64,000 nucleotides of DNA from DASZHJ01 sp035604335 (GTDB taxonomy: Bacteria; Pseudomonadota; Alphaproteobacteria; ATCC43930; CGMCC-115725), in the NCBI GenBank assembly GCA_035604335.1, contig DATNIT010000076.1, forward strand, positions 1-64,000, given 5' to 3'. The notes beneath the pieces are model-generated. The model did no database searches, was not told the DNA's origin, and saw nothing but the letters and a program-made list of their open reading frames with translations. The stretch's first letter is position 1, and every line of letters starts with the position of its first letter. Position numbers and translations under genes: made by a program. Positions 43,820 to 51,668 of this stretch are shown here, in pieces.

Positions 43820-45184
43820 TCAGCCCTTCTCGGTCTTGATCAGAACCGGTCTGAACGCGTCGGTCGCTTTCTTGAGTTCCGTCGCGGGATCGGCGCCGGT
43901 GATCATGTTGGTGAGCGCCACGCCATAGGTGTCGCGGAACTCGGTCACCGCCACGATGTCCGGCAGGCCCGCGCGCGCGATCTTGATGGTCTCGATCATG
44001 CACTCGAGCCATTCCTTGGGCGCCTTCAGGTTCGGCGAGCTCATGGCGGCCTGATAGGCCGAGCTGCGACCGGGAGCGCCATAGGCGCCCTCGACCTGCC
44101 GCTGCGCCATCATCTTGCTGGTGGCCCATTGGCAGTAGAGCCAGCCGGCTTCCTTCTTCTTGCTCGAGCCGGAGATGCCGATGCCGTCGCCAAAGAGCGG
44201 CGAGCGCTGCGCCTTCGGTCCTGGCGGGATCACGCCGTATCCGACCTTGCCGACCACCTTGGACTTGTTGGGGTCCTCGAGCGGCAGCGCGAAGCCGATG
44301 CCGTCGAGCCACATCGCGCCCTTGCCGAGCAGGAAGTTCGACTGGCACTCGTTCCAGTTGAAGCCCGTAACGCCCGGCGGCGCGTATTCCTTGTCGAGCT
44401 TCTGATAGATCTTGGCGGCTTCGATCGCCTCGGGCCCGTCCATGTGGATGGTGAGATCGGGGTCGATGCTGTCGACGCCATAGCCCAGCAGGAACGTCAG
44501 GTAAGGCGGCAGGTTGGCGTTCTTGAGCCCGCGCATGAGCCAGCCAGCAATGCCGGCCTTGGGATCGTTGAGTTTGGCGGCGGCCTCGATGATCTCCGGG
44601 AATGACTTGGGATAACTGACGCCTTTGGCAGCGAACAGCTCCTTGTTCCAGTAGATCACGAAGTAGTCGAGGTTGAGCGGCAGCGTGTCGAGCCGTCCAT
44701 CCTTCTGGGTCGCATAGTCCGTCGCGCCCTTGGCGAAATCGGCGAAGTCGAATTCGGGGCTCGTGAGCTTGGGATCCTTGATGTAATCGCGGACGTCGAC
44801 CAGCCACTTGCCGCGGCCGTAGAGCTGCTTCTGCACGTGGTAGGCGACGGTCACCACGTCGAAGCTGGTATTCCCCGAGGTGAATTCGATGGCGACCTTC
44901 TGGCGATGCTGCTGCTCCGGCACCTGCTCGTCGCCCACCGTCATGCCCGTGAGGTCCTCGAACTCCTTCCGGTATTTCTGCAGGAGCTCGCCGCGTGGTC
45001 CGAGCGTGAGCGATACCTCGAGATGCTCGCCCTTGAAGCGCTTCCAGTCGAAGCCGCTCTGCGCGAAGGCACTGGGCGCGGTCCCGGCCACGGAGCCGAT
45101 CGCCGCGATGCCAGCGGCGCTCGCGCCCGCCTTCAAAAGGCTGCGCCGCGAAAGCGCCGACGGCCCCTGGTTGCGATCCTTCAT
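43820..45184 (-). CDS. Carbohydrate ABC transporter substrate-binding protein
   Basis: Encodes 454 aa. A Tat signal is clear (ALSRRSLLKAGASAAGIAAI, cleavage near SAFAQ). Family 1 features follow: EDLTGMTVGDEQVPEQQHRQ, TSGNTSFDVVTVAYHVQKQL, and a typical FLLGKGAMWLDGIG. GGAAAG lies upstream of the ATG. It is divergent from the DapA-FucU-AKR-amidohydrolase genes, with a 13-bp palindrome between them, so the imported sugar is probably the substrate of those enzymes. Confidence 0.92.
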   Translation of the reverse strand: MKDRNQGPSALSRRSLLKAGASAAGIAAIGSVAGTAPSAFAQSGFDWKRFKGEHLEVSLTLGPRGELLQKYRKEFEDLTGMTVGDEQVPEQQHRQKVAIEFTSGNTSFDVVTVAYHVQKQLYGRGKWLVDVRDYIKDPKLTSPEFDFADFAKGATDYATQKDGRLDTLPLNLDYFVIYWNKELFAAKGVSYPKSFPEIIEAAAKLNDPKAGIAGWLMRGLKNANLPPYLTFLLGYGVDSIDPDLTIHMDGPEAIEAAKIYQKLDKEYAPPGVTGFNWNECQSNFLLGKGAMWLDGIGFALPLEDPNKSKVVGKVGYGVIPPGPKAQRSPLFGDGIGISGSSKKKEAGWLYCQWATSKMMAQRQVEGAYGAPGRSSAYQAAMSSPNLKAPKEWLECMIETIKIARAGLPDIVAVTEFRDTYGVALTNMITGADPATELKKATDAFRPVLIKTEKG

Positions 45185-45215
45185 GATGCTTTCCTCCCCA
45201 AACGATATTGGTCGT

Positions 45216-45228
45216 GCAGCTCAGCTGC
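45216..45228. promoter_or_regulatory. Palindrome in divergent promoter region
   Basis: GCAGCT-C-AGCTGC is a perfect 6+6 inverted repeat about 30 bases before the binding-protein start and 90 before the DapA-family gene. It could be the operator for both divergent units. No regulator gene adjoins. Confidence 0.35.
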
Positions 45229-45315
45229 TTGTGCCGGCAAACGTTATTCCAATCCGGTATCCATTGCAAAACGGGCGTGCCAACATAGGGTCTTGTAAAG
45301 ATAGGAACTCAACCG

Positions 45316-46239
45316 ATGCCTGCCGCATCATCGCTACGCGGCGTCTGGCCCGCCGCGCTGACGCCTTTCGACGACCGGTCGGCCGTCGACGTTCCACGGC
45401 TTGTTCGCCATTGCCGAGCGCTGCTCAAAGCGGGCTGCCGCGGCATCAGCCTCTTCGGCACCACCGGCGAAGGCACGGCGCTCTCGGCCGACGAGCGCAT
45501 GGCCGCGCTCGAGGCTGTGATCGCCGCGGGAATTCCGCCCGATCGGCTGATTCCAGCGGTCGGCTGCTGCGATGTCCCGACCACGGCGGCGCTCAGCGCC
45601 CACGCCGCGCGCCAAGGCGCTGCGGCCGTGCTCGCGTTGCCGCCCTTCTATCCCAAGGATGCCCGCGAGGAGGGCATCTATCGGCACTTCGCTTCGGTGA
45701 TCGAGTGGCTGGGCGCCACGCCCGGCGTCCGCGTCCCGAAAGTCTGCCTCTACAACTTTCCGTTCCACACCGGCGTCACGCTGGCCCCAGGGCTGGTCCG
45801 GCGCCTCGCCGATGCGTTCCCCGGCGTGGTCGTGGCCATCAAGGACAGCAGCGCCGATTGGCCGCTCACGTCGGCTTACCTCGACGCGCTGCCCGACCTC
45901 GACGTGTTCGTCGGCGACGAGAACAGCATTCTGAAGGCGCGCGGCAAGAATGGCGCCGGCGCGATCAGCGGCATGGCGAATGTCATGACCCCCACGCTGA
46001 TCTCACTCGTCGAGGCACACCCCAGTGAGGCCGCCGTGCTCGACGGCATCGTGCGGAAAGCGGTCCAAGCACTCGACGGTCATCCCTTCATCGCGACGAT
46101 GAAAGCGGTGATCGGGGCGCACTCCGGCGACCCCAGATGGCTCGCGGTGCGCCCGCCGCTCGAGCCGGCGCCCGCAAGTCTCGGCGCGAGCGTGCTCGAT
46201 GCGCTCGAGGCGGCGGGCGCCGCGCTCATCGCGAGCTGA
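45316..46239 (+). CDS. DapA-family aldolase (dihydrodipicolinate synthase/KDG-KDF aldolase type)
   Basis: Encodes 307 aa. GTTGEG (48-53), the catalytic Tyr146 in CLYNFP and Schiff-base Lys176 in VVAIKDSSAD mark the class I aldolase family that makes or breaks pyruvate C-C bonds. Lysine biosynthesis is unlikely: it sits with FucU, an aldo/keto reductase and an amidohydrolase and opposite a sugar importer. By analogy with the Campylobacter jejuni fucose locus, it may cleave a 2-keto-3-deoxy sugar acid into pyruvate and lactaldehyde. Confidence 0.88.
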   Translation: MPAASSLRGVWPAALTPFDDRSAVDVPRLVRHCRALLKAGCRGISLFGTTGEGTALSADERMAALEAVIAAGIPPDRLIPAVGCCDVPTTAALSAHAARQGAAAVLALPPFYPKDAREEGIYRHFASVIEWLGATPGVRVPKVCLYNFPFHTGVTLAPGLVRRLADAFPGVVVAIKDSSADWPLTSAYLDALPDLDVFVGDENSILKARGKNGAGAISGMANVMTPTLISLVEAHPSEAAVLDGIVRKAVQALDGHPFIATMKAVIGAHSGDPRWLAVRPPLEPAPASLGASVLDALEAAGAALIAS

Positions 46240-46256
46240 GTCAGGGCGGAGGCGCC

Positions 46257-46688
46257 ATGCTCAAAGGCATCGATCCGCTCCTCGGGCCTGATCTCCTCCA
46301 TGCGCTCGCCGCCATGGGCCACGGCGACGAGATCGGCATTGTCGACGCGAATTTTCCTGTTGCCGCGACCGCTCGGCGCTTGATCCGCGTCGATGGCGCG
46401 GGAGCGCCGGCGGTCCTGGCCGCCGTCCTGTCTCTGTTGCCGCTCGATACTTTCACGGGCACGCCCGCTTCGGTGATGGCGGTCGTCGGCGATCCCGGTG
46501 CCGTGCCGCCGCCGGTCTGCGAGTTTCAGGCGATCGTTGACGGCGTCTCTGGGACTCACGTGCGCCTCGCGACGCTCGAGCGAAACGAATTCTACGAGCG
46601 TGCCCGCCGGGCTTTCGCCGTCGTGGTGACGGGGGAGCGGCGTTTCTACGGCAACATCCTCGTGACCAAGGGAGTGGTGCCGCCGTGA
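46257..46688 (+). CDS. fucU: RbsD/FucU family sugar mutarotase
   Basis: Encodes 143 aa. MLKGIDPLLGPDLLHALAAMGHGDEI is the FucU opening with its catalytic His region; NFPVAATARRLIRVDG and a final VTGERRFYGNILVTKGVV (catalytic Tyr and Asn) agree. It interconverts alpha- and beta-anomers of L-fucose or similar sugars. ATG 46257 follows GCGGAGG. The next gene's GTG overlaps its stop by four bases. Its presence is the strongest pointer to a 6-deoxyhexose pathway. Confidence 0.92.
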   Translation: MLKGIDPLLGPDLLHALAAMGHGDEIGIVDANFPVAATARRLIRVDGAGAPAVLAAVLSLLPLDTFTGTPASVMAVVGDPGAVPPPVCEFQAIVDGVSGTHVRLATLERNEFYERARRAFAVVVTGERRFYGNILVTKGVVPP

Positions 46689-47704
46689 CGGCGTCGGCGG
46701 GACGCTTCGGCGCTCTGGAGCTGGGGCCGATCGGGCTCGGCACCGCGCCGCTCGGCAACCTCTTTGCGCCTGTCAGCGAGGAAGACGCGATGGAGACTGT
46801 GCGCCGAGCGCTCGCGCTCGGCGTGCACTATGTCGACACCGCGCCGCACTATGGCAATGGGCTCAGCGAGCATCGCGTGGGTGCAGTGCTTCGCGGCATC
46901 GGCCGCGCGGGCTTCGTGCTGTCGACGAAGGTCGGCCGGCTGTTGACCGCCGATCGAGCCGCGCCTCGGGATCAGCATGGGTATGTCGGCGTGCTGCCGT
47001 TCCGGCAGCGGTTCGATTATTCTCACGACGGTGCGCTTCGCTCGATCGAGGACAGTCTGCAACGTCTGGGTCTCGCGCGGATCGACATCGCGCTCATTCA
47101 CGACATCGATGTCTTCACCCATGGTCCCGAGGCCCAGCCGACGCGGTTTCACGAGGCGATGGACGGCGCCTATCGTGCGCTCGCGCGCCTCAAGGCCGAC
47201 GGCACCATCGGCGCTATCGGTCTTGGCGTCAACGATTGGCGCGTCTGCCTCGACGCATTGAGGCACAGCGATTTCGACGGCTTTCTCTTGGCCGGGCGCT
47301 ACACGCTGATCGATCAGTCGGCGCTGTCGGAGCTCTTGCCCGCGTGCGAGCGCCGCGGCGCACGCGTGATCCTGGGCGGGCCGTACAACTCCGGCATTCT
47401 CGCCCGCGGTGCGATCGCGGGCGCGACCTTTGACTATCGTCCGGCGGAGCCGGCGATCCTCGAACGCGTGCGGGCGATGACCGCGGTCTGCGCCGCCTTC
47501 AATGTGCCCTTGCAGGCGGCGGCGCTGCAATTTCCGCTCGGTCATCCCGCAATCGTGACGATCTTGCCGGGCGCGCGCAATCCGGCCGAGGTCGAGGCGA
47601 ATCTCCGCTTCGCGGCGCACCCGATCCCCGGCGATTTCTGGCGGGCGCTGCGAGACTCCGGGCTCATCGCGCCGGAAGCTCCGCTGCCGGGCGGAAAACC
47701 CTGA
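46685..47704 (+). CDS. Aldo/keto reductase (L-fucose/galactose dehydrogenase-like)
   Basis: Encodes 339 aa. The AKR catalytic Tyr is in GVHYVDTAPHYGNGLSEHRVG, the Asp precedes it (VDTA), the Lys is in LSTKVGRLL, and the His is in ALIHDIDVF. These residues and the GLGTAPLGNLF start match the AKR group containing L-fucose and D-arabinose dehydrogenases. It should oxidise the sugar to its lactone. GTGA overlap with fucU and a one-base overlap with the amidohydrolase show tight coupling. Confidence 0.9.
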   Translation: MTASAGRFGALELGPIGLGTAPLGNLFAPVSEEDAMETVRRALALGVHYVDTAPHYGNGLSEHRVGAVLRGIGRAGFVLSTKVGRLLTADRAAPRDQHGYVGVLPFRQRFDYSHDGALRSIEDSLQRLGLARIDIALIHDIDVFTHGPEAQPTRFHEAMDGAYRALARLKADGTIGAIGLGVNDWRVCLDALRHSDFDGFLLAGRYTLIDQSALSELLPACERRGARVILGGPYNSGILARGAIAGATFDYRPAEPAILERVRAMTAVCAAFNVPLQAAALQFPLGHPAIVTILPGARNPAEVEANLRFAAHPIPGDFWRALRDSGLIAPEAPLPGGKP

Positions 47705-48543
47705 TGCGGATCGACGCGCACCAGCATGTCTGGCGCCTCGCCCGCGGCGACTATGGTTGGCTCACACCGGAACTCGCGCCCATTTATCGGGATTTCAGTA
47801 TCGATGATCTAAGGCCGCATCTCGTCGCCGCCGGAATCGACGGCACGATACTGGTTCAAGCGGCTCCAACCGAGGCCGAGACGGAGTTTCTGCTGGGAGC
47901 CGCTGGCGAAAGTGTCGGCGTCGCCAAGGGGGTCGTCGGCTGGATCGACTTCGAGGCGCGCGATGCGCCTCGCCGGCTCGAGCGCTTGGCGCGAAATCCG
48001 CTGCTGCGCGGCGTCCGGCCGATGATGCAGGATATTCCCGATACGGACTGGATGCTGAATGCCCTCTTCGAGCCGGCCTTTCGCGCGGTCGTCGATCTCG
48101 GGCTGTGTTTCGACGCGCTGGTGCAGCCGAGGCATCTGGGCAACCTGCGCAGGCTCCTCGATCGGTATCCAGGGCTCAAGCTCGTCGTCGATCACGCGGC
48201 CAAGCCGCGGATCGGCGCCGGTGAGCGCGAGCCGTGGGCCGCCGACATGCGCGCGATCGCAGGGGAGACCGCCGCGTGGTGCAAGCTCTCGGGTCTCGTC
48301 ACGGAAGCCGGCGCGGCTTGGACCGCGACGGATCTCCGTCCTTACACGGACCACCTTCTCGACTGCTTCGGCGCCGATCGCTTGATCTGGGGCAGCGATT
48401 GGCCGGTGGTCGAGCGTGCCGGAGGCTATGATCGCTGGTGGACCGCGACGGCGGCGCTGCTTCGTTCGCTCGACGCGGCAAGCCGCGAGCGGGTGCTGGG
48501 CGGAAATGCCGCCCGCTTTTATGGGATCGCCGAATTCCCCTGA
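47704..48543 (+). CDS. Amidohydrolase-family lactonase (L-fuconolactonase-like)
   Basis: Encodes 279 aa. MRIDAHQHVWRLARGDYGWL is the characteristic start of COG3618 sugar lactonases (HxH metal ligands), with later histidine LVVDHAAKPRI and Asp in LIWGSDWPVVERAGGYDRWW. Members open L-fucono- or L-rhamnono-lactone. It begins in the TGATG overlap with the AKR gene and ends the cassette. The sugar-acid dehydratase expected next in the route is not in the window. Confidence 0.9.
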   Translation: MRIDAHQHVWRLARGDYGWLTPELAPIYRDFSIDDLRPHLVAAGIDGTILVQAAPTEAETEFLLGAAGESVGVAKGVVGWIDFEARDAPRRLERLARNPLLRGVRPMMQDIPDTDWMLNALFEPAFRAVVDLGLCFDALVQPRHLGNLRRLLDRYPGLKLVVDHAAKPRIGAGEREPWAADMRAIAGETAAWCKLSGLVTEAGAAWTATDLRPYTDHLLDCFGADRLIWGSDWPVVERAGGYDRWWTATAALLRSLDAASRERVLGGNAARFYGIAEFP

Positions 48544-48559
48544 GCGCTGCCGCGGCCGA

Positions 48560-50035
48560 TCAGGCGGCGGGTGCCTGTTGCACGGCCGTCTCGGGTGCTC
48601 GCCGCAAATGGATCGTGAAGGTCGTGCCCTGGCCTGGGGCGCTCTTCACGTCGATGCGGCCGCCGTAGCTCGTGACGATTCCATGGACCACCGAGAGGCC
48701 GAGGCCGGTGCCTTCGCCGACTTTGCGGGTCGTGTAGAACGGCTCGAAGATGCGCCGCTGCGTCGCCTCGTCCATGCCGCAGCCGGAATCCTCGACCGCG
48801 AGCACGACGCCGTCGGCCTCGGTATCGCGTGCCAGGCGCACGGTAATGGCGCCCGGGGCGCTGCCGATCGCGCGCGAAGCGTTGGAGACCAAGTTCACCA
48901 GGATTTGATAGCACTGACCGGAGTCCCCCATCACCAGCGGCACCGGGGCGAGCTCGGACGCGAGATCGATCGTCGTGGGAACCAGCGAGCGCAGCAGCTT
49001 GATGCCCTGGGCGACGACCTCGCCCAGATCCACGGGCTTGTGCTCGACCGATTGCTTTCGCGAGAACGTCAGGATCCGCCCCACGAGATCGCGGGCGCGG
49101 TCGGCTGCTTGTATGACGAGATCGACGCTCGCGCGGTCGCGCGAGCCCTCGGGCAGGCGCCGGGCCATGGCTTTGCTCAAGGCCACGATCGGGACGAGCG
49201 TATTGTTGAGGTCGTGGGTGATGCCGCCCGCCAGCGTGCCGAGCGCCTCGAGCTTCTGCGAGTGGTGCAGCTGAGCTTCGAGGTCCCGTCGCTTTCGCTC
49301 GCCCTCGGCGATCTCCGTTATGTCGGTTCCGACGATGACGCGCACCCCATCCGGAAGACTGCGCTTCTCGACTTTGAGAGTTTGCCCATTCGCGAGCGTG
49401 ATCGTCTGGTCGGTGTCCTGATGGTGCTGGCGCATGCGGTCTTGGACGAACTTCGCAGGCTGATCCAGGAATTCGCGGTGCAACTTGTATTTCGCCCGAA
49501 GCTCCATGCACTCGCGGTAGGTCTTGCCCTCCAGCGTTACGTCCGGCGGCAGGTCCCTGTCTCCTACGCGATAACCCTCGCGGTAATTGCGGTTGTGCGC
49601 GATCATGCGATCGTTCGCGTCGAAGATCGCCACCAGATGCCCAACGCTGTCGATGGCGTCCCGAAAATACTGCAGCAACTGCCGTTGCGAGCGATCCTCC
49701 GCATTGACCTCGCGCGCGAGCACGAGGCGACGGCCTCCGTCAGAAGGCGTTCCGAGACTCAGGGCCAGCGTCCGTCCGGCATTCTCCTTCAGGGCCATAC
49801 GGATCTCGATGGTTCTCGGCTCTGAGGTGCTGGCGACCGCGCTCAGGAGTGCAGAGCGATCGGCGTCATCGCACAAGAAAGCGAGCTCCTTGCCGACAAG
49901 CGTCTCCGCCGTGCAATCGAATAAACTGGCAAAACCCGCATTGACCGTTTCGATGACGGCGGACGCGCCGCCGACCAATGCTGCGGGCTCGGGCAAGGCG
50001 TCGACAGTGCGTGTCCAGTCGGCGAGGCTGAGCAT
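48560..50035 (-). CDS. PAS-domain sensor histidine kinase
   Basis: Encodes 491 aa. Two PAS-like regions (about 10-110 and 122-245, the second with FRDAIDSVGHLVAIFDANDR and a PAS-7-like NRNYREGYRVGD) precede a HisKA domain with phospho-acceptor His274 in LGTLAGGITHDLNNTLVPI. The HATPase has N-box VNLVSNASRA, G1 VEDSGCGMD and G2 GEGTGLGLSVVHGI. No membrane segment or receiver domain is present, so it is cytoplasmic. A GTG one codon upstream is also a possible start. No response regulator adjoins. Confidence 0.9.
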   Translation of the reverse strand: MLSLADWTRTVDALPEPAALVGGASAVIETVNAGFASLFDCTAETLVGKELAFLCDDADRSALLSAVASTSEPRTIEIRMALKENAGRTLALSLGTPSDGGRRLVLAREVNAEDRSQRQLLQYFRDAIDSVGHLVAIFDANDRMIAHNRNYREGYRVGDRDLPPDVTLEGKTYRECMELRAKYKLHREFLDQPAKFVQDRMRQHHQDTDQTITLANGQTLKVEKRSLPDGVRVIVGTDITEIAEGERKRRDLEAQLHHSQKLEALGTLAGGITHDLNNTLVPIVALSKAMARRLPEGSRDRASVDLVIQAADRARDLVGRILTFSRKQSVEHKPVDLGEVVAQGIKLLRSLVPTTIDLASELAPVPLVMGDSGQCYQILVNLVSNASRAIGSAPGAITVRLARDTEADGVVLAVEDSGCGMDEATQRRIFEPFYTTRKVGEGTGLGLSVVHGIVTSYGGRIDVKSAPGQGTTFTIHLRRAPETAVQQAPAA

Positions 50036-50177
50036 CACGTGTAAAGGCCCAATGGTGCCAAGGGCGCGACGGACCAGACGTTAACAGTAGATGATTGAGA
50101 ACCCGTTAGCTATGTTCCCGTGGGAATTGCAGCGATTGGTTGTGTTCGCTGGCATCCAATTTGCTTGAAGATTGTGC

Positions 50178-50214
50178 GAGCTTCTCCGTTAGAGGTGAGC
50201 TTCTCCGTTAGAGG
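50178..50214 (+). repeat. Tandem 18-bp direct repeat with one-base spacer
   Basis: GAGCTTCTCCGTTAGAGG occurs at 50178-50195 and again at 50197-50214 without a mismatch, a 19-base period (nearly two helical turns). Each unit contains a CTC-CGTTA-GAG mini-palindrome. It ends 11 bases before the ATG of the small protein at 50226, where it could be a regulatory site or affect translation. Confidence 0.85.
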
Positions 50215-50225
50215 GATAACGATAG

Positions 50226-50435
50226 ATGCCAGCCGACATTGGCCACAATCAGGGCCCTCCGCTCGACGAGGTGGGCCTCAGCTGGAGCGGATACTGCTGG
50301 CGCCGCGCGCATCGCCGCGCGTGGAAGACCCCTGGCCGGGAGATCGCGCTCGCCCGCCTTGCCCGCGCGCAGGAGCTGGGCATGAGCTATCGCGAGTACA
50401 CGGCGATCATTCTCGACCGCGGAGTCCATCTCTAG
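50226..50435 (+). CDS. Small conserved alphaproteobacterial protein with GHNQGPPL motif
   Basis: Encodes 69 aa. The N-terminal IGHNQGPPLDE is a recurring motif of small proteins in alphaproteobacteria, and the rest (CWRRAHRRAWKTP, IALARLARAQELGMSYREYT) agrees with that group. Function is not known; the basic helix might bind nucleic acid. There is no clear Shine-Dalgarno other than GAGGG in the repeat unit. Its position after a tandem repeat is unusual. Confidence 0.75.
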   Translation: MPADIGHNQGPPLDEVGLSWSGYCWRRAHRRAWKTPGREIALARLARAQELGMSYREYTAIILDRGVHL

Positions 50436-50516
50436 CCCGAGCGACGGACCGGCCGGTTTGACCCGATTCGGGGGCGTCGATACGATCCGCCTCCCAGCAA
50501 TCCGGCTTGGTCGCCC

Positions 50517-51668
50517 GTGCCCATCGCCTTCCGCTTCGATCCTGTCGCTCTGCCGCCCGCCTGCGAGTCGTTGCGCAAGGAGGTCCGTGCATTCCTAGCG
50601 GACGCGCGGGCGAGCGGGCTCTGGGCGCCCGCGGGAGATTTCGCCACCAACCATTCGCCGGAGTTCAGTCGCGCGATCGGCGCCCGCGGCTGGATCGGCA
50701 TGACCTGGCCCAAGAAATACGGCGGCCAGGAGCGCAGCATGCTGGAGCGCTACGTCGCGACCGAGGAGATGCTGGTGGCGGGCGCGCCCGTGGCGGCGCA
50801 TTGGATCGCCGACCGGCAGAGCGGGCCGCTGCTGCTGCGCTTCGGCACGGAAGAGCAACGTCTCGAGTTCCTGCCGGCGATCGCCAAGGGCGAATGCTAC
50901 TTCTGCATCGGCATGAGCGAGCCCGATTCGGGCTCCGACCTCGCCTCGATCCGCACGCGCGCCGACAAGGCGGACGGCGGGTTCCGTCTCAACGGGCGCA
51001 AGGTCTGGACGAGCCACGCGCATCGCTCGCACTACGCGATCACGATCTGCCGCACTTCGTCCGCCGACGGCGACCGGCATGCCGGCTTGTCTCAGTTCAT
51101 CGTCGACCTCAAGGCGAAGGGCGTCACCATCCGCCCGATCAAGAACCTCGCGGGCAATCTCGATTTCAACGAGGTGACCTTCGACGACGTGTTCCTGCCG
51201 TTAAATCGCCTGGTCGGCACGGAAGGCGCGGGCTGGCAGCAGGTGACCAGCGAGCTCGCCTTCGAGCGTTCGGGGCCCGAGCGCTTCGTCAGCACGTTCC
51301 GCCTTCTGGTCGAGTTCGCGCGCCGGGTCGGCGCCAATCCGGATCCGCGCGCGGCCGAGGCATTGGGACGCCTCACCGCCCACCTCTGGACGCTCCGGCG
51401 CATGTCGCTCTCCGTTGCGGGTATGTTGCAGGCGGGCGAGATGCCCAATCTCGAGGCGGCGCTGGTGAAGGATCTCGGCAATAGTTTCGAGCGCGAAATC
51501 CCCGAGCTCCTCCGGCTCTTGGCGCCGCGCGGCTCGCGCAGCGGCGGCAACGACCGGTTCGAGGAGACGCTCGCCGAGGCCGTGCTGCACGCGCCGTCCT
51601 TTACCCTGCGCGGCGGTACGCGAGAGATCCTGCGCGGCATCATCGCTCGCGGCCTCGGTCTCCGATGA
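50517..51668 (+). CDS. Acyl-CoA dehydrogenase
   Basis: Encodes 383 aa with the three-domain ACAD fold. FCIGMSEPDSGSDLASIRTRAD (about 127-148) is the FAD/substrate motif; the middle strand NGRKVWTSHAHRS and the C-terminal helices with SFTLRGGTREILRGIIA are typical. It oxidises an acyl-CoA to the 2-enoyl-CoA with electrons going to ETF. GTG 50517 is the probable start; the Shine-Dalgarno is weak. ATGA overlap with the next ACAD-like gene suggests a heteromeric enzyme as known for steroid side-chain ACADs. Confidence 0.9.
   Translation: MPIAFRFDPVALPPACESLRKEVRAFLADARASGLWAPAGDFATNHSPEFSRAIGARGWIGMTWPKKYGGQERSMLERYVATEEMLVAGAPVAAHWIADRQSGPLLLRFGTEEQRLEFLPAIAKGECYFCIGMSEPDSGSDLASIRTRADKADGGFRLNGRKVWTSHAHRSHYAITICRTSSADGDRHAGLSQFIVDLKAKGVTIRPIKNLAGNLDFNEVTFDDVFLPLNRLVGTEGAGWQQVTSELAFERSGPERFVSTFRLLVEFARRVGANPDPRAAEALGRLTAHLWTLRRMSLSVAGMLQAGEMPNLEAALVKDLGNSFEREIPELLRLLAPRGSRSGGNDRFEETLAEAVLHAPSFTLRGGTREILRGIIARGLGLR

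Noticed and set aside
45316..46239. Biosynthetic dihydrodipicolinate synthase for lysine
   Set aside because: Motifs are those of the whole aldolase family and the neighbours are sugar-catabolic genes.
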